Assembly: GCF_032118995.1 (NCBI RefSeq)
Contig: NC_092660.1
Coordinates: 511,501 to 575,500, forward strand
Source: Asterias amurensis
Taxonomy: Eukaryota > Echinodermata > Asteroidea > Forcipulatida > Asteriidae
Direction: 5' to 3'
DNA: 64,000 bases
Each line of letters starts with the position of its first letter. Positions within the stretch are counted from its first letter, which is position 1. Position numbers and translations under genes: made by a program. The notes beneath the pieces were generated by a model, which was not told the DNA's origin, made no database searches, and saw nothing but the letters and a program-made list of their open reading frames with translations. Below are positions 54,201 through 64,000 of this stretch, one piece after another.

Positions 54201-56237
54201 CTACATTCTAGGAGAGCAGGTCACAAAGTGGCCATCGTACTGGTCAAAGTTATCCACCAGGGTTATCCACATCAGGGTTGTCGGGTTGGTTTGGTGATAT
54301 CTTTCCCCACCTTCCACCTCCAGGACCCGGGTTGGAATCACGCTGGATTGGATTTGGTTTTTAGTCCCTACCTCACTGCTTGGGTTTTCACTGGAGTAAT
54401 TTCCCCCGTCTTCTCTCTTGGATTCTTAGCTATTAACGTGATTAAGTTCGCTTATCTTAGAGTCCTTTGCTTCACAACCGGGTATAAAATGAGCCTTCCT
54501 ACCTGTTTGGTCCTCTGAGGAGCATGAAGTCTAGCTTATCATCAGGAGCCCGTAGATCTACCAAGTTTTCCACCAGAATGAGTTTATCTGATTCTGATGC
54601 GATACGGAAACCACATCCAACCATCTGTGGGTTGATCAATGGATTGCACTGCCTTGCAGCTTGCCCCCCTGCAATAGACACACCGCAACGGCGATGCCTC
54701 TCGAACGGGTCCAGGCCGCAGCATCCCAGATCCAAGCGATGATAAATCTTTGACAAAATGTATAAAACATGGTGTGAGGGTTGCAGTCACAAGAAGTACA
54801 GTGTTGAAAAATGATACTAAGGTGCAAGACGAGTTCACTACAGACGCATGCAGCAAAGTAAACAACAATTGTGAACAAAAAAGGAAGAGAGCAGGTGAAA
54901 GAGAGATAGTAAATACTAACTTGTAAAAGAAAGTCAAATACTGCAACAGCTCCCCAGTCATCAGCCACCACACTACTACACTCTTCCATCTCATTGTTCC
55001 CGTCATTTCCATCACCCAAACAGTCACTTAACTGAGCTCTGGTGAGTTCGGCAAGTTCTGTGTCTTCGTACAGACTCGGCTCAAACAACATCAACGGGAA
55101 ACTGACATCCACCGGCATCCCGATCTGCCGCCGGATCTCTCCGGGCAGTCTTCGGGAGATCGTCAGCAACGTTCGGTTGAAGCCGAGCACGCGATCCAAG
55201 TGGAAAGCGAGCACTCGGTGAATTTCGGCCGGCGGGTATAGCACGGCGCATGTAACTCCTCTGACCCCGCATAGCTCAGTAGTTCTCTTGTCGTTATTGC
55301 CATTGGCTCCAACATCCTGATCATAAATTAAAACTCCCAACCCAAGTTTTCCAGCGAATTTAGAATGAATTGCTTGAAAACTGGAGATGGAACCCTCAGC
55401 TAAGTGTCTCAATACATCAGCGTCTTTTTCACTCAACCACTTTGGGCGATTGTTGAGGTTCATTCTACCGGGCTCATTGTCCGGAGATGATCTTGCCACC
55501 CTCTCCCGGCGGTCGTGCTCCTCTTCACGGCGAGAATTCCTCCCATAATTTTTCGATAACTTGTTTTTTAATTTAACGGGTGCGGGATAAAATCTTGATT
55601 GATTTAAGGCTACGTTAGTTTTAATATTTCCAGTAGCAATTCGTTTTTTAGTTGCAGGTATTTTATTGCCAGCTTTGCCTTCGGCTACATTTAGTCTGAG
55701 ATTCCTCGTGAAGACCAAGTTTTGTTTGGCATTACCTGCCTCTTTATAATCAACTCTGACGGTGACCTGCTTGGTGTTGGCGGTATTCCTTGGCAAACTG
55801 TCTGATCCTTGGTACAGAATCCTCTCCTTGTCATTTCTAGGATTACTATTAGCACCTCGTGTGATGTAGACAACCCTGGGGGAGTTTGACCTTTTTACCT
55901 CGTCCTCACCGTCACCCTTCCCCCGCTGGTTCTCAGACAGACCCCGGAACTGTCGAGGCGAGTCGATGTATAAATCCCAGCGTGTATTACCGTGGGGCTC
56001 GTCCTCGTTTTGTTGCAAAGAGTCTATGGATATGACCCTCTCCTTGATAGAGAGACTCCGGGGATCCATGGACCTACCACCGCTACCCTCAGCCCGATTG
56101 ATGCCCAAGTACAGGACGGAGTTGACGGCGATGAATGCTCCGAGGACAAGGAGCAGCAGGTAGAGACGGGATGTCATCAGAAAGCGACGCACACGGCGTG
56201 AACGCTGCAGACTGCCTCGTAAGGGCACTACTGTCAT
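51252..56237 (-). CDS. GASK1/FAM198-family Golgi-associated kinase-like protein (complete)
   Basis: GASK1A/B (FAM198) proteins are Golgi type II membrane proteins related to FAM20/Fjx secretory kinases; their substrate is not well established. Three coding exons in phase give 583 aa: 54921-56237, 54503-54747, 51252-51441. A short basic cytosolic tail (RSRRVRR, residues 12-18) is followed by one membrane span (about 24-45), a low-complexity stem rich in Arg, Asn and Ser (50-260), and the conserved C-terminal domain with LYPPAEIH (333-340), VLAFHLDRVLGFNRT (342-356), AVFDFLLQ-IYHRLD at the exon 1/2 joint, NCCGF-like GCCGL, and YWENQGG with IEDIIDVIDRRA at the end. This order matches vertebrate GASK1 proteins (519-575 aa). 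Possible N-glycosylation sites are NQS (212) and NRT (354). The ATG lies directly behind an acceptor-like CTGCAG, so an upstream non-coding exon is likely. Which of the two vertebrate paralogues is closer cannot be told. Confidence 0.9.
51768..52135. mobile_element. P10 MITE with 28-bp inverted ends
   Basis: Ends TAAAGCCATTGGACCCTTTC and GAAAGGGTCCAATGGCTTTA are near-perfect inverted copies. It lies between GASK1-like exons 3 and 2. Confidence 0.85.
52136..52262. mobile_element. P4 MITE, half, abutting P10
   Basis: CGTTTCTCAAAAACTACTGC, ACCTCAGCAAGTAATATTTT, AAGGGAAGCTTTCTATCACC; follows P10 without a gap and ends in a poly-C run. Confidence 0.7.
52460..52955. mobile_element. P1 MITE interrupted near its end by a P2 MITE
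   Basis: The P1 end CAAACGTGTCCAG is followed by a P2 element (52731-52938), then the remaining P1 end GTACCTTTAAAG. The same site is used at 5044. Confidence 0.8.
53090..53330. mobile_element. P1-like MITE, diverged
   Basis: AAGACCAGTATCCTCACTTG, CAATTGGTCATCGAAGTTGG and GAAAGAAAAAAACACACTTG match the right half of P1. Confidence 0.65.
54255..54420 (+). mobile_element. SINE-like fragment related to that at 42920
   Basis: Shares the GGGTTGGAATCACGCTGG box B-like part and GGATTTGGTTTTTAGTCCCT body. It lies between GASK1-like exons 3 and 2. Confidence 0.6.
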
Positions 56238-59200
56238 CTGCAGTGTCAATAAATCAAAGTAAATGACGGTTTTAATTAATTTGTTAGAATACACTAGCAA
56301 TATCCAATGAATCAAAACACAGTGAATTGGTCTTCAGCTATGGTACAATGGAAACCAAATGTATTGTTTACAAAATGGTGTAGGCCTACATGCCTTTCTG
56401 GTAAAGGCATCTGTTTTTTTAGTTTGAATGTATGACATCTATAAATAAATATTACCAATACTTTTAGTTAAAAGTGCACGGCAAACGGAAACAAAAGCAA
56501 ACAATGTATTTCGTGTCCCATGCAAGAACAGTTGAGGCATCCTCAAATTTGTTTTTTCCTTCTTTTACACATTCTTACTTGTAAAAGAGTGTGTTTTAGA
56601 AGGACTCTGGAACAGTGATTGACAGAGACGGGGGCTATTATCACCCAACCATTATAGCACCACTTGCTACGGCCAATGAACATCCGCCGAATTCAACTAG
56701 GCAAATCTCCAGAGTGACAAATGCAATTGGAGTATTGACAAAGAAAACACAAAAATAAGACATTAAACATACTGCTCAAACTACGAACTTGAAACAAACA
56801 AGTCAGACTTTAAAAATTAACAAATTATTTTAAACAATTTGAGGGATCCGTAAGGCATCATCCCAGTCCACCTTAGTGTTTTAAGTAATAGTAAGAGAAG
56901 AGTGTGTTGCCGCAACCATGCAACTTCTTCTTCAGTGACGTCACATTAATTGTTATGAATATGCAAATGCCATTTCCATAAACAGTTCAGACAAGAAGGA
57001 AGAGTATCAAAGCACACGTACATAAAAAAAGCAAACCAACAATATTTTGCATTCCTCTGCTCAAAAGTTCAATTGTTCAATCCAGAATCGTCTGATGATG
57101 CATTGTTTTCAAATTCCTTGCGATAGACTTTGACACGTCTTATCATGAGACGGAACTCTAATTAATGTTGGGTTGTGTCTCAGTCTCACGTCTTGCACAT
57201 GCTTCATCTTAAAAAGGAGTATAAAAAAGACGCGCAATTGTTCGTTCTGCCTAACCACAGCCCATCTGAAAAAAAAATATTTACAGTTACGCTCGGAGCA
57301 GGGTTTGCTTACCTCAAAAGTGTGAAGTTAACCAGTTTTGAATTTGTCCTCGGCCACCATACGTCAGCTGCGACTGTCATCTTCATTGCATACACTACAT
57401 CCAATGACTAAGTGATCCAAAACACCACTCACTCAACCTAAACGATATCACATAAAACATTCGCTAACATATGACAGATTTGTTTAAAACATGGAGTGGC
57501 CCTCCAATACACCATGGTCCTTCTTCCATGATTAAACCTCGGAGGAAGAAAACAGACAGTCTCGCGAAGTTATAGTTTGCATTTCCATAGGCCGTTATTC
57601 CAACCGGTGACCTCAGCTAGACAATTTAAGGGTATTACCACGGAGGAAGAAAATTCACACCGGTAAAGTTTCAGTATTAATATCAGATTGTACATTCCAG
57701 TTCTCAATAGTCTCGCAAAAGTAAATGCAAGAGGAGCCCGACACTCAACCTCAAGTTTCGAGTATTGTGCAGAATAAGATAAACACGTTAAGACCATTAC
57801 CCAGTTCTAGTACAAAGCAATTAAACCCAACCGTATCCGATATTTGGTCCGTGTCATGTACACGTGGGATTTGGTGTCCACACTATTAAGTCTCTGTCGG
57901 GTTATTGCTTTATGTTCTATTGGATTCCAAGTGACAGGTTCACCCCCCCCCCCCCAAGGAATGTGTTTTTGGGGTCATTGATAGCTGACAGCACTGCGCA
58001 CGACTATACACTAGTGTATAGACTCCAACGTGACAGCTGCATGAGGAGAAACTAGATCATGCTCTGGCGAATCAAATCACACACAGTGTCTTAATCTTAC
58101 AGACATCAGTTTAAAGACGTGGTGTGTGAACTGTTCTCCGATTATTTTATGATTCAAACCGATGTCAAGAAACGTATACAGCATCATAATTTGGTGCGCC
58201 TAAAATTTCGAAAATACCGGCCTTTAAAGTTGGTTTATTGTTCCCCCGCGAGAGTACAGTAAGCTGTACACCTGGATGAAGAGAAGAAACTATTATATTC
58301 TTTGTAGTTATAACTACAACGGCTATGGCTTCCCATATATATCCAGGTGTACACTTGGGAAGAGAGAAGAAACGTGTTTAGGATGTTAACCAATATTTTA
58401 AGTACGATGACCAACGATCAGGGATACATCTCTCATGATGTTGCTGGTTCTTATAAGGACCGACGAAGTCGCGAGAGCTAAAGTCTCGAGACAAGAGAGT
58501 ATATGCCCTATATGCGAGAGCGCCGTTTTGCTATTGCCACAAGAAACATTGAGGACTTCCAACAAGTCTAGTCCTAGAATTGTATTTGTTTCTTTGTATT
58601 TAATTGAGTGTTGTCATAGAAATATGACATATAAGTATCAAGCACAATACAGGAAGAAAGAACTATTTAACAGTGTGCCAAATCAATGACGGAATTTGAC
58701 ATTTACGAGCTTTCTGTAGTATATAACAGCTGTAGCATTTAAAGTTTTCTCACGCTCAGGGCCCAGGTGACCTACACAAGGCCATGCACGCAGATGGTCA
58801 GAGAGTCAAGGGGGTACTCACGCCGATCATCTCACCACGGTAACCGAGTCTCATTCATGGGTTCCCTACAATGCATTCAAGGCCTGATACTTCACGGACT
58901 GGCAACGGAGGCGATTGCCTCCATGCCTGGTCATTGCCTTGGTGCCAATGAAATGCTCCAGTAGAAATTGACAATTTTTTCATAGGGTGCCCTTTACCAA
59001 GAAGAAACTGCCTTTTTGCCCCTGCTTCTCAAAAATGAAGCATGCATCTGCAGTCCTTCCTCGTGGTGCAAATTCCTGCTGAATGTTTCCTTTTCACCAC
59101 ACTCCTGATATTCTTATGTAATTCTTCTTTGTTTGCTATGAAAAAGGATGTTGTAATACTTTATTGATGTCTTTTGTAAGCATGCGATTTGTAGAATTAC

Positions 59201-60029
59201 CTTATGATTCTCGACAATGTATATTGTGTTTGTAAACCGAAATAAACTAATAAATAAACAAAAATACTGTCTAAGATAAACATCTTGTAATGCCATAGAA
59301 GAAATGCGTTGTAGAAGTTGACAATGAAGGACTTTAAGAACAGTGTTTCAAATTATTTCGGAGACCGAGGACAAAAGTGTTGATTTCATATAATTACCGG
59401 TTATGTAGTACCAGTATGTAGTCCTTTTTAAATCCCGACCTTTAATGGTACCATACTAAACCACAAGATTGAGCCACTAACCTGCATACAAGGTTACAAG
59501 GACATAACTTAAACCAGAATTGGCTTTATTCGGTGCCCCAGGACGGGTTTTAAATTGACGAATGATGGCGTGCCGCTGATAAAAGGTGTATACTGAGGTC
59601 ATAGACCGACGGGGAGTCACTATTGGTGTGCAATAATAAAACTACAATCCATATAGAGTAATATTTTGTGATTTATATGAACCACATATTGGTCAATGAC
59701 TGCATGCTGTATCTCAATGATCACCCCAACCCAGTTGAAAATGTAGACCGAGATGATCACACCATTTGTTTGTTTTTGTTTGCCTCAAGTAAAGGGCCAG
59801 GGTTCGGTATTAAAGTAATGGAAATACAACCTCATTGGTTAGAAGTACTGTCGATAGTATGAAGCAATATTTGAGAATCGTTTCACTGCAAAGTAGAGTG
59901 CGGTAAAAAAAAAAAAAAAAAAAAACGTCCACATTGGAAGCGTTACTGCCAGAAACGTTTCTAAGATTGTGTATTCCAATTACGGATGGTTGTTCTCCTG
60001 CTTCAAACAGATTCTTAAAAGTATTTTCA

Positions 60030-60255
60030 TTTTGAATTGAATATTTGTTAGCATAAAAACTTATTTGGTAACGAGCAACGGAGAGCTATTGATAGTTGTT
60101 GAGAAAGGGGTAACTTAACCCACTCAGACTTCAGGCCTAAAGCCGATAAATAAGGCATCTGATTTCAATTTTCCACAGAGTTGTTATTTAATCCATAATA
60201 TGTTGGGATACACCAAGTGAGAATGACAATTGCCGATATCCAGTGCATTGAAGGC
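60030..60255. mobile_element. P1 MITE, internally deleted
   Basis: TTGTTAGCATAAAAACTTAT, GGAGAGCTATTGATAG and the end GACAATTGCCGATATCCAGT. Confidence 0.65.
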
Positions 60256-60509
60256 TATCCACACATGCTCCCAAGACAATCAAAATCCAACAGGGTGCTC
60301 AACGTATAGGTTCTGAAGTGCCGGATGAATAAGAGCTTTGGATAAAGTTGTTGTCTCATCCGGAAATATTTACAAAATTTAACAACTTATTTACGTCGAT
60401 TCAAGGTATTATACAACAACACACACTATTCACACTGGGGAGAAAGGGCATCAGAATCGATGATTGAGCCACTCACCTCATTTCTTGTATCAGATGTGAT
60501 TTTCAAGAT

Positions 60510-60785
60510 GTGGTTTTCACGATGTGGAGTCTTAAAGCCTACTGCTTCACTCTATGCGTTGTTGTGTGTGTACTCCTTGCTTGGCCTCGGCCAGCCGTGT
60601 TTGCGCACTGCGGAGCGGGTTCGCAACCAGTCGCTCATTTGCAATATAAGGATTGGAAGAAACTTTCCCCCCTTCCTGACAAAACATGCTACCTGCTGTG
60701 TACACACAAAGACGAAAACATAGCACTACACCAACACTCTGGGCTTACAATAATCCCTATGCACAAATTGTCCACACTAAGTTAA
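60510..60785 (+). CDS. Candidate small secreted-protein ORF, unrecognised
   Basis: A 91-codon frame (a second Met at 60522 gives 87) begins with a convincing signal-peptide shape: Met-Trp-Ser-Leu-Lys, then a hydrophobic core FTLCVVVCVLLAW and a small-residue cleavage region near VFA. The remainder has several cysteines and histidines and no family I recognise. It could also be a first exon of a larger gene, or chance, since it lies in repeat-rich DNA without other exons. No function is proposed. Confidence 0.2.
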   Translation: MVFTMWSLKAYCFTLCVVVCVLLAWPRPAVFAHCGAGSQPVAHLQYKDWKKLSPLPDKTCYLLCTHKDENIALHQHSGLTIIPMHKLSTLS

Positions 60786-61051
60786 ACACTTTATTCAGTA
60801 TAATGATGTGTGTATCTACTGGATTACTACCGCTGTGACCAGAGAAAGTTGTTATTCCCGGAACAATACACCTCTTGAAAACATCCATCTATCATGCGCA
60901 GAGACGTTACGGTAGAAAATGATATTGCCAGCGGTTGTCTCATTATGTTGCGGATTCGAAACGTTCATTTACATTTTCAATTAGGGCAATAGGCAATTAG
61001 TATTTGGAATAACGTCATACACTGGTGAGATAAAGTGATTCTCTTATAAAG

Positions 61052-61262
61052 CACTGGACACTATTGGTAATTACCTGCACTAGAATAACAAGGGAACAAG
61101 CAATGGAGAGCAGTTGATAGTAGGAACGTTTTTTTTCAGGCTTCAACAACCACACAATTTAATCAAAAAAGATGAATTTTATTTTCTTCCACCTCAGACG
61201 ACCGATCAAGCACTTATTTTCGCAGATTTGTGAAATCGTGTTCATGTTGGAAAGCACTGCTT
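61052..61262. mobile_element. P1 MITE, internally deleted
   Basis: AAGCACTGGACACTATTGGT at its left, GGAGAGCAGTTGATAG inside; the right half is degraded. Confidence 0.6.
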
Positions 61263-61772
61263 TCAAAGACCACGCCCTTCAGTGAGGGGCGTGGTCTTTG
61301 ACAACCCAAGGACTGAGCTACATATTTAACTGGCCCTACCCACACATTATGGTCAAGCCGGCAAAAATGATTGTGCATGATGGAAATTGGCATGGTGAGA
61401 TCAGAAATTGATGAGTTCTGGATCTCACAACTATCACGATATTTTTATCCTTTTCAGGAGTTTTAGGCACTGCGCCCTCTGTTGACAGAATGTGCAAAAT
61501 GTAGTAAGTTTTGTTCAGTTCAAAATGGCGGCCTCCATGAACTGGCATCATTTTTGTAACAGAATTTAGTCAGAAATCAAACAGTGAGCCATTCCAACAC
61601 AAATACTGTTCGGGCTACACAACTAAAGACAGTTCATGGTGGTAAGTTTCATTATTATTATTAACTAATAACGTACATAGTCATATAGCATGGACTTGGA
61701 TAAAAGCAAAATTGGAGTCAAAATTTTGGTAGCCCCACTTCACTTGATTTTGTGTGGCCAAGGATAGCTGAA

Positions 61773-61905
61773 GGATAACTTTCCGCATAGCGCCACCACT
61801 TTTTCACTCATTTTTAGAAAAAGGGATATATCAATCAGGTAAATAAGTTCCTATATTATTTCATATCAAATGAAAAAGTGGTGGCGCCATACGGAAACTT
61901 TTCCC
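61773..61905. mobile_element. P3 palindromic MITE
   Basis: GGATAACTTTCCGCATAGCG to GGCGCCATACGGAAACTTTT; lies 33 bp left of the fold-back element. Confidence 0.85.
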
Positions 61906-61938
61906 CACCTTTGTTTTATTGTGTGTATCACTCTCATT

Positions 61939-63373
61939 TAGACCCAGTAACTGGGGCGCTGTACTCCTTTTCAACAATTTTTGACTTTATCTGTCGTACT
62001 AGCGCCCCAGGGAATGGCACAGAATTTTAACGAATACCCAGTTTTTCGCGACACCCAGCCAAAAAAAATGCCTCAAAATGACAAAAAGACCAAACAAACT
62101 AGCTCAAAAATCGCCTACTCTATTCTCGATACGTCTAGGATGTAACATCAGGCATTTAATTGTACTCACGATCATTTTTTAAACTCCAAATCGATGATTT
62201 TTAACTCGCATCGTGGAGCGATTGACAAGTCTGCGATTTTCGGATGTGTATGGTAACGAAACATGGCGTCGCGTTGTGGGTGGATGTCCATCAACGGCTG
62301 TTTAATGCTACACTTGTTACAGGCGTTGCAGCGAATGCTATACATTGTACACGGGGATGGGTACAGGCGCTGCAGCTAGCGAGTGCCCACGTGCGTTCAA
62401 TCATGGGCAACGTAACTTACACGGTGCCGGGTTGTTGGAAAATTATCAGAAAGGGGGTGAAAGGTTCTCAGAAAGGGAATATTGTCTGAAAGAGGGGATT
62501 TTTCTGGTCTGAAGTCTGCTGGATGAAGCTGGATGGTTCTGGATGAAGTCTGCTGGTCTGGATTTTTCTGGTCATCGCCCCCCCCCTCCAAAAAAAAAAG
62601 GAAAAAACGAAAAAAAGGGGAAAAAAGATGACAAATAAATAAAAAAAAATTCTACAGTGACACTGGCAGCACTAAACATTATAAGAAGCAATTTAACCAT
62701 GCACAAAAATCGTAGGCCTAGATGAAGTACAGCGGTTTTTATTTATTTATCATATTTTTCCCCCTTTTTTTTCTTTTTTTTCTTTTTTTTGGGGGGGCGA
62801 TGACCAGAAAAATCCCCTCTTTCAGACAAGATGCCCTTTCTGAGAACCTTTCACCCCCTTTCTGATAATTTTCCAACAACCCGGCACCGTGTAAGTTACG
62901 TTGCCCATGATTGAACGCACGTGGGCACTCGCTAGCTGCAGCGCCTGTACCCATCCCCGTGTACAATGTATAGCATTCGCTGCAACGCCTGTAACAAGTG
63001 TAGCATTAAACAGCCGTTGATGGACATCCACCCACAACGCGACGCCATGTTTCGTTACCATACACATCCGAAAATCGCAGACTTGTCAATCGCTCCACGA
63101 TGCGGAGTTAAAAATCATCGATTTGGAGTTTAAAAAATGATCGTGAGTACAATTAAATGCCTGATGTTACATCCTAGACGTATCGAGAATAGAGTAGGCG
63201 ATTTTTGAGCTAGTTTGTTTGGTCTTTTTGTCATTTTGAGGCATTTTTTGTGGCTGGGTGTCGCGAAAAACTGGGTATTCGTTAAAATTCTGTGCCATTC
63301 CCTGGGGTGCTAGTACGACAGATAAAGTCAAAAATTGTTGAAAAGGAGTACAGCGCCCCAGTTACTGGGTCTA
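61939..63373. mobile_element. Fold-back DNA transposon with 9-bp target duplication
   Basis: Two arms of about 630-710 bp (61939-62650 and 62740-63373) are near-identical inverted copies around a ~90-bp loop. The ends are TAGACCCAGTAACTGGGGCG and its complement. ACTCTCATT flanks the element on both sides (61930-61938 and 63374-63382), a 9-bp duplication as made by Mutator-like transposases. The left arm carries an extra ~70 bp of CTGGATGAAGTCTGCTGG-type repeat. No transposase is encoded, so it is non-autonomous; the near-identity of the arms suggests a recent copy or gene conversion. Confidence 0.9.
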
Positions 63374-63383
63374 ACTCTCATTA

Positions 63384-64000
63384 GGTTTTTGAGTGGAGGT
63401 ACATGTAATTCTAATAGAATCTTGAGTACTGTGACATCAATTTTGCATCCATCCTAAAATACAGAACTATGTGAAGTTTGTAACCACTCTCTACAATGGC
63501 AAAGAGTTCCCAGTTATCACAGGTAAATAAGTGTTTTACAATTTATAATATAAGATTTGAAATGATAATTATAAGGACATACTAGATAATGAATTGGATA
63601 TGGGGTAAATCAAACCAGACGATAGAGGCTGCAAGCGTCATGTACCAAAACGCACAGAGCGGCCACAATCTATCACAATATTTGAACACCTCTTTCTCAA
63701 ACAATGGAGTCAAAGAAAAGGTTTTGGGACTGAATTGACATTTTTCAATGTTTCACATGTAAATTGGGAATCTACTTATCTCAAAATCAAAACCATGTAT
63801 TTCTGTTTCTTATTAATTCTCAGGCTGACATTTTACCTGAAAATGTATTTCTAACTCTTTGAAGTGTCTATTGTTATCTCTTTGTATAAACTTGACTGCA
63901 ATTCAGCTTTTGGCTGCTATGGTCTTTATTTTTAATAAGTTACTTCAAACCAAATCTACATCGGTAAAGTATTAATGTTGGACCCACTATTATGGACAGA
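63384..64000. other. Right-edge unique sequence
   Basis: AT-rich DNA after the fold-back element; I see no gene, repeat or structural signal in it. Confidence 0.5.

Larger units (their letters stand above)
56238..61772. other. Gene-poor region right of the GASK1-like gene
   Basis: I find no recognisable exon. It contains a possible secreted ORF (60510-60785), a poly-A run (59907-59927), P1-family MITEs (60030-60255 and 61052-61260), a short direct repeat with TCCAGGTGTACA (58255-58380), and otherwise non-repetitive AT-rich DNA. Non-coding first exons of the GASK1-like gene may be here. Confidence 0.5.

Noticed and set aside
62244-63067. Two identical 81-codon frames as a gene pair
   Set aside because: They are the same stretch in the two arms of a fold-back element; no known protein match is visible.

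Overview
The window is from the nuclear genome of an animal. Its genes have many short exons with GT-AG introns, and the introns and intergenic DNA are crowded with tRNA-derived SINEs, LINE tails and palindromic MITE-like elements. No prokaryotic signature is visible. The proteins are clearly deuterostome-like. I infer a marine invertebrate deuterostome, most likely an echinoderm (perhaps a sea star), from the mix of repeats and the protein divergence. This is not proven.

Five protein-coding genes can be assembled exon by exon with consistent reading phase. (1) SZT2 on the minus strand (about 17.6 kb down to the left edge): 19 exons giving the N-terminal ~788 residues, with the rest outside the window. 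(2) CARM1/PRMT4 on the plus strand (21.3-30.3 kb): complete, 13 coding exons, 598 aa. (3) MED8 on the minus strand (39.6-35.2 kb): complete, 8 coding exons, 251 aa, including a GC-AG intron. (4) A BBOX1-like gamma-butyrobetaine dioxygenase on the plus strand (42.1-49.3 kb): complete, 7 coding exons, 520 aa, with a long probably mitochondrial N-terminal extension. (5) A GASK1/FAM198-type Golgi kinase-like protein on the minus strand (56.2-51.3 kb): complete, 3 coding exons, 583 aa. SZT2/CARM1 and MED8/BBOX1 are head-to-head pairs, CARM1/MED8 and BBOX1/GASK1 are tail-to-tail. The genes share no pathway (nutrient signalling to mTORC1, arginine methylation in transcription, Mediator, carnitine synthesis, Golgi protein modification). 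SZT2 and MED8 are also close neighbours in mammals, so their linkage here looks ancestral, with CARM1 lying between them.

The rest is repeat-rich. I see at least four SINE families with tRNA-like heads, three LINE C-terminal fragments, a hAT-type element with a perfect 8-bp target duplication, a 1.4-kb fold-back element with a perfect 9-bp target duplication, and many palindromic MITE families, some nested in one another. The right end (56.3-64 kb) holds no recognised gene.

The most unusual pattern is that exon ends have been tandemly duplicated together with their splice sites. Four exons in three neighbouring genes (SZT2 exon 17, CARM1 exons 9 and 12, MED8 exon 7) are followed by 2-6 extra copies of the exon 3' end plus its 5' splice site. 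At SZT2 intron 17 the opposite end is also copied, as three units of 3' splice site plus exon 18 start. These splice-junction arrays are the main candidate for something not previously described here.
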